DNA of 32,348 nt from Deltaproteobacteria bacterium (GTDB lineage Bacteria; Desulfobacterota; Binatia; HRBIN30; CADEER01). Below are positions 15,390-23,034 of the stretch, piece after piece. The stretch lies in NCBI GenBank assembly GCA_029262455.1, contig JAJCZJ010000121.1, positions 1-32,348 of the forward strand, given 5' to 3'. The first letter of the stretch is position 1. The number at the start of each line of letters is the position of its first letter. The position numbers and the translations under genes were made by a program. The notes beneath the pieces were generated by a model, which ran no database searches, was not told the DNA's origin, and saw only the letters and a list, made by a program, of their open reading frames with translations.

Positions 15390-16610
15390 TCAGTTGTTAC
15401 GTACGAGCCAGCGCCACAGCTCGGCGATCTCGCGCGACACCCGCGCCTCGCTGCCGGACGACAAAGGCACTGGCGAGTCGACCGCCAGTGCTTCGAGCCA
15501 TCCCGGCTCCGATTCGCCAAGCAGGCCGGCGTGCATCGATATGATCAGCGCAAACGCGAGGCTCTGGGGACTCGACCGCAATCCACAGCGCCCCAGCGCA
15601 GACCACGTCGCCGCTGGCGGGGGGCGCAGCGGATGCAGCACAAACTTCACCCATCCGCGCACTCGCCGCTGTGGTCCCTCATGCGCAACATACGCACGAA
15701 GCAGGTCGGGTATCGCCGACACTCCTCGTGCCGCGCCACCGAAAAGCTGACGCGCTTCCCACGACCACAGCTCGAGGGCCCATCGCTTAAGCTGCTGCAC
15801 GGTGCCTGACGCCTCTGATGCTGCCCGGCGCTCCCCACCGGGATTGAGCTTAAACTCGGCTGCCTTCTCTATGCTCGACAGCAGTCGCTCCGGATCGGAG
15901 ACGCTCTGGCGAAGAGACGGGTCGTCATCCATGAGTGCCGCCAAGGCTTGCGCACGCCCTCGGTAGTGCGATTCGTGGCGACCGGCGAACGCTAACGCGG
16001 AACCGGCGAGATCGAGCGCGACCTTGTCGAGTTGATAGGACCATTCTACCGACGCCTCAGGCGAAGGCGGCGGTTCACTGGGTAGGATTTCTGCGAGCCG
16101 ATTCATCAATAGGTGCAGCGCGTCGATCCTGGGAATCGCGCCGACGTCGATCGGCTGGACCATATCCAAGACATCCGAACGTTGCCAGAGAACGACTGCA
16201 TGGTGCGATAGGTCGAAAGAGAAGATCGACGGCTGAAGGTTCCGTAGGTAGGACAACCCCGCCGGTCCGTACTCGATCGTCAGCGGGGCCCCCTCCGCCC
16301 CGATGCCAGCCGTCGCCGCGCTGCTCAAATCATGCATTCGACGTCGCAATGCGCGCCACCTGAGCGGTTGTCGGGCGATCACCAAGAGGTCCAGATCACC
16401 GAGCAGTCGGTGGCCGTGCGGGGTCTTCAAGACGCTTGCTTCGCCGCGCGACCCGCTGCCGACCAGAAGAACCGCTTCGAGATGCTCTTCTCCGAACTCC
16501 TCCAAAAGGAACTCGATCGCCGCCGAGAGCTTGTCGCGCAGCCATGCATCCCCCTCGGTGTCGCCGCATAGCCTCGGAATCGGCCGGGTCCTTTGCTGCA
16601 GGTCATTCAC
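15390..16610 (-). CDS. Nucleotidyltransferase-domain (Pol beta superfamily) protein
   Basis: About 406 aa. The frame is open further upstream inside the methyltransferase gene, but GTG 16610 gives an 8-nt overlap typical of this operon. The N-terminus holds a Pol beta-type nucleotidyltransferase core: LLVGSGSRGEAS (about residues 48-59) then LLGDLDLLVIA (Asp72, Asp74). LTIEYGP (Glu113) is a possible third carboxylate. The remaining about 280 residues are mostly helical with no domain I recognise. Such proteins occur in polysaccharide clusters, but their nucleotide and acceptor are not generally known. It might activate an alcohol or sugar phosphate for the locus; that is speculation. Confidence 0.75.
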   Translation of the reverse strand: MNDLQQRTRPIPRLCGDTEGDAWLRDKLSAAIEFLLEEFGEEHLEAVLLVGSGSRGEASVLKTPHGHRLLGDLDLLVIARQPLRWRALRRRMHDLSSAATAGIGAEGAPLTIEYGPAGLSYLRNLQPSIFSFDLSHHAVVLWQRSDVLDMVQPIDVGAIPRIDALHLLMNRLAEILPSEPPPSPEASVEWSYQLDKVALDLAGSALAFAGRHESHYRGRAQALAALMDDDPSLRQSVSDPERLLSSIEKAAEFKLNPGGERRAASEASGTVQQLKRWALELWSWEARQLFGGAARGVSAIPDLLRAYVAHEGPQRRVRGWVKFVLHPLRPPPAATWSALGRCGLRSSPQSLAFALIISMHAGLLGESEPGWLEALAVDSPVPLSSGSEARVSREIAELWRWLVRNN

Positions 16611-17406
16611 GCGGCTTGACTCCGACCGCCAAAATCGCTGCTCCACACTCCGTCGACAAAATCGAGTCGAGCCCCGCGAGCGCCATGTAGAGCGGGAACA
16701 GCAGCAGGTAAATGACTGGGTTCGGACTACTGTCACCGGTGGCGAAAAACAGGTCGAACATCAACGTACCGGGGCGGCCAAAGGTCTGCCGGATCGTCCT
16801 TGTTTCCAGGCCGGCCTCGGAGAATAGTCGACGCAAGTCCGCAGCGCAGTACCCGTCGCGAACATGCCCGTAGTCGGATGGATCGAAGCCGATTCGCTTC
16901 TCGCGCCATCGCACGAGCGGCAAGTGCCACGGCTGGGGAACAGAGGGTGACGTCACGACCACCACGCCGCCGGGCTTCAGTGCCCGCGCAAGGTTTCGCA
17001 CGACCATCGCATCTTCCTCGATGTGCTCCAGCACATCGGCGCAGATCGCGACATCGAAGACTGCGCAATCCTCGATGGTGTTGAGGTCCACTTCACGCAG
17101 CGCGAGTCTCTCCAAACGCAGGGCGGTCTGAATCTTACGCCCTCGCGCCAGCGCCTCGCGGTCATCGTCGGCTACGACAACCTGCCACTGAGGGAAGCGA
17201 CGTGCGAAATAGTAGGCGAATGCCCCTTTGCCGCCGCCAGCATCGAGTAAAGCGCTGGGCATGTCGCGCCAATAGCCAAGGCTACGCAGAGTCTTGATGA
17301 CATGCCACGCCCGCAGCCGACCCGGGATGTGCAATTCACCGAGGAGCGAGTAGCCAAGCCGCCGCTTCCAGTTGGGATCTCCGAACCGCTTCTCGCGCCC
17401 GTACAT
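16603..17406 (-). CDS. Class I SAM-dependent methyltransferase
   Basis: 267 aa, starting at ATG 17406, one base overlapping the sulfotransferase stop. Motif I is LLDAGGGKGAFAYYFA (residues 53-68), the acidic strand end is VVVADDD, and motif IV is FDVAICADVLEHIEED, followed by LKPGGVVVVTSPS. The C-terminal region from about 200 has hydrophobic patches (NPVIYLLLFPLYMALAGL) that could associate with the membrane. In this operon it probably methylates a sugar or lipid-linked glycan intermediate. The substrate cannot be deduced. Confidence 0.88.
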   Translation of the reverse strand: MYGREKRFGDPNWKRRLGYSLLGELHIPGRLRAWHVIKTLRSLGYWRDMPSALLDAGGGKGAFAYYFARRFPQWQVVVADDDREALARGRKIQTALRLERLALREVDLNTIEDCAVFDVAICADVLEHIEEDAMVVRNLARALKPGGVVVVTSPSVPQPWHLPLVRWREKRIGFDPSDYGHVRDGYCAADLRRLFSEAGLETRTIRQTFGRPGTLMFDLFFATGDSSPNPVIYLLLFPLYMALAGLDSILSTECGAAILAVGVKPRE

Positions 17407-18287
17407 CAGGTTGCCGGTCCCGGACTAGAGTCGTAACGCTCGTAGTCGAACCACAGGGACCCTAGATCCACTTGGAGCAATTCGGCCAACGCCTTCACCT
17501 CAGTGGCGAAGAGGTTTTCGAGCTCTTGGCGATCGCCGAGCGACAGGGGTTCGTCGGCTACGGCCCGGCTATTGAGATCACGCAATGCTCGCGCGGGCGC
17601 AGATCGTGCCATTTTCCACACAAGATCGCCGAGGCCGACCCCTCTCGCGGTCGCCGCCAGCCGCTTCACGGCTCGATCGAGCCACAAGCTGCGCGGATCG
17701 CCGCGGCTTGGGTTGACCCTGGCCGTGGCGGAACTCGGGCGAAAAGAAGGCTCGACCTCCAGAAATCGATAAATCGACTGGACAAAAGCGAGAGGGTCGG
17801 TCGCGATATGCTCGTACAACACGACGAGGATCTGGTCGCGCGGGAATAGCGCCAAGTAGCGCTGTAGTTGTGCGAGGTACCGACTGTGTTCGAGGTAGGC
17901 TGGCGTCGCCCGCAGCGCTTCCCGCAACGAGACGCTCGGAGAATGATCGCCGACCTGGATGGCGTATCGATACGCCGAAACGACTCGCCCGACCGGCTCG
18001 CGCAAACAGACGATGAGCTTAACGTTCGGGTTGTAGTCGTGGATGCGAGCGGCAGCTTCGGGCGAGTAGAGATAAGACGGGGAGATTTCGCCGATGATCT
18101 GGTTCGCACGCGAGGGCCCGAGCTGCTCCTCGTACCAAGCATCTCCACGCCAGAAAAAGTTGCTGAAGTAGTGAATCTCCTTCGTCGCCGGCAAGCTCAG
18201 ATCCGGATGCTCGTAGAGGCACGAGTGCAGCCATGAGGTCGCCGCTTTTTGGGCACCGATACCGATGAAGCCGACCCGTTTCATCAT
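17406..18287 (-). CDS. Sulfotransferase (PAPS-dependent)
   Basis: 293 aa, starting at one of two adjacent ATG codons (18287 or 18284) that overlap the upstream stop. The 5'-phosphosulfate-binding loop is IGAQKAATSWLHSCLYEHP (about residues 10-28). The 3'-phosphate-binding motif is VCLREPVGRVVSAYRYA (about 93-109), and KEIHYFSNFFW and GEISPSYLYSP are typical of the heparan N-sulfotransferase-like group. It transfers sulfate from PAPS to a hydroxyl or amine, so the locus glycan (or a lipid) is probably sulfated. No PAPS synthesis genes are in the window, so supply must come from elsewhere. It is tightly coupled to the CDP-alcohol enzyme and the methyltransferase. Confidence 0.92.
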   Translation of the reverse strand: MMKRVGFIGIGAQKAATSWLHSCLYEHPDLSLPATKEIHYFSNFFWRGDAWYEEQLGPSRANQIIGEISPSYLYSPEAAARIHDYNPNVKLIVCLREPVGRVVSAYRYAIQVGDHSPSVSLREALRATPAYLEHSRYLAQLQRYLALFPRDQILVVLYEHIATDPLAFVQSIYRFLEVEPSFRPSSATARVNPSRGDPRSLWLDRAVKRLAATARGVGLGDLVWKMARSAPARALRDLNSRAVADEPLSLGDRQELENLFATEVKALAELLQVDLGSLWFDYERYDSSPGPAT

Positions 18288-19948
18288 GCGCCGCCGGGGC
18301 TGAAGTCCCGCAGCGAACCCTGAGGAGCTTCGTAGCGAGTCTTCCAGGGAAAGACGACGCTGTAGTCGAGCACGGTGCGAAGCAGCCAGTTCACCATGAT
18401 CAAGCCGCCGTAGCCGACGAACACCTCGGCAACGAAGCCCAGCAACACAGCTGGGATCATCAGCAAAAGGAAAGACAGGTTCTGGATCAGCTGTGAGTAA
18501 AGACCCACGACAACCTTCAGCGGCAAAGCCAGTGACGGATACCGCTCGGCGTACCAGAGACGGAGTGTTTTGATCGGGTTCACATCAACACCGCCGCGCT
18601 GGAGACTGATGATCTGTTTGTCGAGGCCCTGGACGACGACGAGTTGGTAGAAATACGCGACAATCCCACCGAACAGTATGAACAGCGGGTTGCCGCTCTG
18701 CGCAGCGAGTGAATAGCCGAGCCCGAGATGTTGTAGCGGATAACTGACACGGTGAGTGAAGCGGTCGAGGTAGATGCCGAGCTCCGAGTTCTCACCGCGA
18801 AACCTTCGAACCTGACCGTCGCTGCGATCGAGCACGTACGACAAAATCAACAGAGTGACAGCGGCTAGATACGCACCCGATCCGCCGACAAAGAAGAGCA
18901 GGGCTCCACCGATCGCGCAGGCCGACATCAGGAACGACACCTGCAGTCCGGTCCATCCGAGGCGCAGAAACAATCGCGTGAAGTGGATCGCGACGTGCGG
19001 CAGGATGAGGCGCTCGTTGATCCAAGGGGCCTTACCGTACAAGGCCGGGTCTCGCGTAACCAGGGTGCGCAGGGCCGGCGTATCCGGGATGGCTGGGCAC
19101 TTGCCCTGCGCCGGAACCGGGAAGACGATCGTGTAATCCAGTGTCGCGCGCGCGAGCCAGTTTGCGATGACGATGGTTCCGTAAATCGTGTACAGCTCGA
19201 CCACCAATCCGGCCAGCGATGCCGGAATCAGGAGGACCATGAACGCGAAATTCTGGATCAACTGAAAGTAGATCCCGAGCAGGACCTTCAGTGGCCACTT
19301 CAGGACCGGTACACGACGCGTGCAAGCAAGACGGAGTGTCTTGAAGGGGTCGCGGTCGACCCTGCCGCGTTCGATATCGATGATCTGTTTGTCGAGCGAA
19401 TGCGCGACGACGAGTTGATAGAAGTAGGCGACGACACATCCGAAGGCGAAATACCCGGAGTGGCCGGTTTGACTCGCCAGAGAAACCCCAATGGCGATGT
19501 GTTGGAGCGGATAGCTCACTCGGTGCGTGAAGCGATCGAGATAGATTCCGAGATTCGAATCCTCACCTCGATAGCGACGCACCTGGCCGTCGCTGTGGTC
19601 GAGTACAAACGAAAGCAGCATTGACAAGGCGCCGCAGACGTATCCGACCGCTCCTCCGAAGAGGAAGAAGGCTGGACCGGCGAAGGCGCAGGTGGTCATC
19701 AACAACGTGACCTGGTCACCTCTCCAACCGTGACGCAATAGCCATCGTGTCAGATGAATCGCGACTGGCACCACGGCGTAGCGACTGACCCAAGATAGCT
19801 TTCCGTACATCTCCTCGTTTCGCGTCGTGATCTCGAGCAGCACCGACGTCGCTGGAATCATATCGCTGCGAGCTTCGACATCCGGCCCGCCGGAGCGAGG
19901 GGATTCCGCTCGGTTTTCGGGTGCGGTGCTATCGGGTCGATTTCGCAT
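18284..19948 (-). CDS. Twin-domain CDP-alcohol phosphatidyltransferase-like membrane protein
   Basis: About 554 aa from ATG 19948, the first start that does not run into the deacetylase gene; AGGCGG lies upstream. The protein is an internal duplication: units of about 235 residues starting near 43 and 300. Each has a KLSW/KAPW lead-in, several membrane spans, VAYFYQLVV, LDKQII, KTLRL and QLIQN blocks. Each also carries the motif LD-x-SDGQVRR-x-RGE-x-S-x-LGIYLDRFTHRVSYPLQH. This matches the CDP-OH-P motif (D-x2-DG-x2-AR-x8-G-x3-D-x3-D) through Asp117, Asp120, Gly134, Asp138 in unit 1 and Asp374, Asp377, Gly391, Asp395 in unit 2. In both units Ala is Arg and the final Asp, the proposed base, is His (142 and 399). 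The family swaps CMP for an alcohol in membrane lipids. The substrate here is unknown. Confidence 0.85.
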   Translation of the reverse strand: MRNRPDSTAPENRAESPRSGGPDVEARSDMIPATSVLLEITTRNEEMYGKLSWVSRYAVVPVAIHLTRWLLRHGWRGDQVTLLMTTCAFAGPAFFLFGGAVGYVCGALSMLLSFVLDHSDGQVRRYRGEDSNLGIYLDRFTHRVSYPLQHIAIGVSLASQTGHSGYFAFGCVVAYFYQLVVAHSLDKQIIDIERGRVDRDPFKTLRLACTRRVPVLKWPLKVLLGIYFQLIQNFAFMVLLIPASLAGLVVELYTIYGTIVIANWLARATLDYTIVFPVPAQGKCPAIPDTPALRTLVTRDPALYGKAPWINERLILPHVAIHFTRLFLRLGWTGLQVSFLMSACAIGGALLFFVGGSGAYLAAVTLLILSYVLDRSDGQVRRFRGENSELGIYLDRFTHRVSYPLQHLGLGYSLAAQSGNPLFILFGGIVAYFYQLVVVQGLDKQIISLQRGGVDVNPIKTLRLWYAERYPSLALPLKVVVGLYSQLIQNLSFLLLMIPAVLLGFVAEVFVGYGGLIMVNWLLRTVLDYSVVFPWKTRYEAPQGSLRDFSPGGA

Positions 19949-20007
19949 GCGACGAAACCGCCTAAGAAAGACCGCAGACCGAACTCTGTTGCGTGGCCAT
20001 GAGCCGG

Positions 20008-20847
20008 CTACGGAGTGACGGTATCGAGCACGTGGCGCGCCGGGGCAAATCGAATGCACTGCAACAATTGGTGGAGCTTCGACTCCATCCGCTCGAGGTT
20101 CACAAAGTGGCGCATCCGATGGTGCCACGGCATCGGTGGCCGCGGCTGGTCCGGATCCAGCTCCCAAGGATGAAAATAGAACATCACCGGCTGTCGCTCG
20201 CGGCCATTGACCCGCATGATGCCACGGCGTGTCCACTCGAAGGGCAGCAATCGGAAATAGCCACCACCTCCGATAGGAAAATTGATACCGGCGAAGCGCG
20301 CTGTCCCGACCGGAAACTCCAACAATCGGCTCTCCCCGCTACGTCGCACTTCGTAGGGAAAGCGCGGATCTCCTGGAGTCCCATAGCGATCGTGCAAAAT
20401 CGGATAGGAACTCGAATCATAGAGAAAGCCGTTTTCGAGAAGGATGTCGTAAGCCCAATCCTGCTCCGCGCCGATCGAAAAATTGGGCGCCCGATAGCCG
20501 ACAACCGGCTCACCACTCAAGTCTTCGAGCAGAGCCTTCGCCCGGGTCACATCGTCGCGAAACTCCTGCGGTGATTGACGAAAGACGAGCTCGTGCTCGT
20601 GACCGTGACAAGCCAACTCGTGGCCTTGCGCGACGATCCGTTGAACCATCCCGGGGTGGTCTGCCGCCAACCGACCGACGACAAAGAACGTCGCTCGGAC
20701 GTCGCGCTGTGTCAACAACTCCAACACCCGATCGACGCTGGCTTCCACCCGACTCGGAAGACTCGGTCTCTGCGCCTCGGGCACGGCCGCCTCGAACTCT
20801 CTCCCGTGGTAGTACTCCTCAACATCGACACTGAGAACGTTGATCAT
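20008..20847 (-). CDS. Polysaccharide deacetylase, XrtA/PEP-CTERM locus type
   Basis: About 279 aa. ATG 20847 gives the usual family start MINVLSVDVEEYYHG; an in-frame TTG 12 bases upstream is less likely. The NodB fold is shown by SVDVEEYYH (Asp8), RATFFVVGRLA, the metal-binding HGHEH (His81, His85), VVGYRAPNFSIG and DSSSYP. The C-terminal GGGYFRLLPFEW and VMFYFHPWELDPDQPR belong to the DUF3473-type extension of deacetylases in exosortase XrtA loci (TIGR03006, from memory). There is no signal peptide. It removes N-acetyl groups from an amino-sugar polymer or lipid-linked precursor. It is the first gene of the minus-strand operon and is divergent from the murJ-family gene. Confidence 0.92.
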   Translation of the reverse strand: MINVLSVDVEEYYHGREFEAAVPEAQRPSLPSRVEASVDRVLELLTQRDVRATFFVVGRLAADHPGMVQRIVAQGHELACHGHEHELVFRQSPQEFRDDVTRAKALLEDLSGEPVVGYRAPNFSIGAEQDWAYDILLENGFLYDSSSYPILHDRYGTPGDPRFPYEVRRSGESRLLEFPVGTARFAGINFPIGGGGYFRLLPFEWTRRGIMRVNGRERQPVMFYFHPWELDPDQPRPPMPWHHRMRHFVNLERMESKLHQLLQCIRFAPARHVLDTVTP

Positions 20848-21106
20848 GATGGCGCTCAAGCTAATTCAAGTTGTCGTTTTTGAGTCAAGGAGGAGAAGTC
20901 GTCACTCACAGCCGCTGAATCTCCCCGAGGACTGCCGAGTGGTCCGATTCTTTGCACTTTGAGAGAAAAATGTACAACACCAGAGCACTTTCACCATCCG
21001 ATCGTACAACGTCGCATTTGCGCTTCTCCAGCAACTGTTTCACAAGAACCCGCTGGAGCGCCACGATTGCGTTCTGCACCTGAATCTAAACCGACGAGGA
21101 ACCTCA

Positions 21107-22798
21107 GTGCCCCCAGGCGAACGACCCAGCGACCCTGAGACGAGATCGGAGAACCGTCAAATCGCCAGGGCGGCGGGCGTCGTCAGCGTCTTGACGCTTC
21201 TCAGCCGTACCACCGGCCTGATTCGTGACGTCGTCGTCAGCTACCTCTTTGGCGCCGGCTTTGCGGCCGAAGCATTTTTCGTCGCCTTCCGGTTTCCCAA
21301 CCTGTTTCGGCGCCTCGCGGCGGAAGGGGCGATGGCCGTTGCCTTCGTGCCCGTGTTTTCGCAGTACGCCGCTCTGCAGTCGGAAGAGGAATCATGGCGC
21401 GCACTGCGAGCCACGCTGGGCGTATCCCTGCTCATTCTCTCCATTGCCGTGGTTGGCGGCACGCTCCTGGCGCCTATTTGGGTCGCTTTTTTTGCTCCCG
21501 GCTTCTCTGACGACCCACAACTGATGCAGTTGACGGTGGACCTGACCCGCCTCCTGTTCCCATACATCGGGTTGATCGGAGTGGTTGCGCTGCTCGCCGG
21601 GTTTCTCAATGCGACCGGTCACTTTATTGCGCCAGCGCTATCTCCGGCGGTCTTGAACGTTGTGATGATCGCTTGTGCCGTGTCCCTGGCGTCGCTGCTC
21701 CGCGTCCCCGTCTACGCTCTAGCGATCGGACTGCTTCTCGGTGGAGTCGCGCAACTCGTCACCCAAGTCCTCACCTTAAGCGCCCGCGGCGTGCCAATCA
21801 CGCCGCGCTGGGAGCCGCGTCACGACGCCGTCCGACAAATCGGCCGACGCATGTTGCCGACCCTTGCCGGTCAGGCCGTATTTCAGATCAACGTGCTGGT
21901 GGGAACGATCCTGGCCTCCTTCTTGCCACTCGGCAGCGTTTCGCATCTTTGGTACGCGACGCGCTTGTTTGAGTTTCCTCTCGGCCTTTTCGCTTCGGCT
22001 CTGGGGACCGCTGCACTGCCGAGTTTGTCGAGACAGTCGGCTCTCAAGGAGTACGGAGAGGTCCGCAACAGCCTGACCTTCGCGATCGGAGTGAATACCT
22101 ATCTAGCCGTGCCAGCAGCACTGGGACTGATCGTCCTAGCTACGCCGATCACCTCACTGCTTTTCGAACGCGGTGCATTTGGTCCCGAGGACACACGCCT
22201 GACCGCTTCAGCGCTGCGCTGTTTTGCGGTCGGCCTCTGGGCAGTATCGATCAAGCGCCTCCTCGCTCTTGCCTTGTTCGCGGTCGGCGACACGCGCACC
22301 CCTGTGGTCGCGAGTTTGATCTCGATGGTGATCAACATCCTCGCGAGCATTGCCCTCATGGGACCCGTTATCACCAGGAGCGGCGCTCCGGGCGCGGGAT
22401 TGCTCGCTTCACTGCAATCCGTGATCGGTCTCTACGATCTCGGACACAACGGCCTCGCACTTGCGACCTCGATCGCAGCGATACTGAGCGCGGTACCACT
22501 TGGGTTCGCACTGCGCCGCCAACTCGGTGGCTTCGGAGTTCGACCAATCTTGGGCGCGCTGGCGCGCAGCGCGGTTGCTTCGATGTTCATGGCCTTGGTC
22601 CTAGGCGCCGCCCTCGCGACTCTCGAGACTCCCGGGTCAACCAGCTTGGTGCTGCGCAGCGCAACGCTTGCAACACTCATTGCTCTCGGAATCGTCGCGT
22701 TCGCGGTCGTCGCAATCTTGCTCGGCGGCCCAGAGGTGGAACGCGGACGCGCGTTCGCACAACAACAACTCAACCGTGTGCGAAACCGCTCCCGGTAA
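21107..22798 (+). CDS. murJ: MurJ/MviN-family lipid-linked glycan flippase
   Basis: 563 aa, starting at GTG 21107 after a GAGGAA Shine-Dalgarno. Family markers: VVSVLTLLSRTTGLIRDVVVSYLFGAG, AFFVAFRFPNLFRRLAAEGAMAVAFVPVFSQY, the SPAVLNVVMI segment, FPLGLFASALGTAALPSLSR and SLLFERGAFGPEDT. The spans fit the 14-helix MOP-type fold, with the conserved Arg and Glu/Asp residues of the first helices present. Family knowledge: MurJ flips lipid II across the inner membrane for peptidoglycan synthesis. It is divergent from the glycan operon with a 259-bp shared region, so it could be the housekeeping flippase or a locus-specific flippase for the glycan. No other Wzx-type flippase is visible here, which makes the second reading plausible. 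Confidence 0.93.
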   Translation: MPPGERPSDPETRSENRQIARAAGVVSVLTLLSRTTGLIRDVVVSYLFGAGFAAEAFFVAFRFPNLFRRLAAEGAMAVAFVPVFSQYAALQSEEESWRALRATLGVSLLILSIAVVGGTLLAPIWVAFFAPGFSDDPQLMQLTVDLTRLLFPYIGLIGVVALLAGFLNATGHFIAPALSPAVLNVVMIACAVSLASLLRVPVYALAIGLLLGGVAQLVTQVLTLSARGVPITPRWEPRHDAVRQIGRRMLPTLAGQAVFQINVLVGTILASFLPLGSVSHLWYATRLFEFPLGLFASALGTAALPSLSRQSALKEYGEVRNSLTFAIGVNTYLAVPAALGLIVLATPITSLLFERGAFGPEDTRLTASALRCFAVGLWAVSIKRLLALALFAVGDTRTPVVASLISMVINILASIALMGPVITRSGAPGAGLLASLQSVIGLYDLGHNGLALATSIAAILSAVPLGFALRRQLGGFGVRPILGALARSAVASMFMALVLGAALATLETPGSTSLVLRSATLATLIALGIVAFAVVAILLGGPEVERGRAFAQQQLNRVRNRSR

Positions 22799-23034
22799 AC
22801 CCACACGAGGCGAACCGTCGAACCAACTCTCCAGCGAGAATTTCGGCACTCGACGCTGTTTGTCCCGCGCACCTCCGCTTCAAGTCGGGGGAGCTAGCGC
22901 ACAGACCGGTGCCGTGCGCCGGCGACCGATGGACCGCCTATACAGCTGATTACATGGGAAAATTGTTGACGGTCGTCACTTACAATGATCTAGGTGGGTT
23001 CGCTTGATTCAAGACGTTCCTAAAGGGGGATCTA

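Noticed and set aside
22966-22994. TTGACG-N17-TCTAGG as a promoter for the beta-helix gene
   Set aside because: The -35 box is good but the -10 hexamer matches consensus at only three positions; the better -10 (TACAAT at 22981) has no -35 at the right distance.
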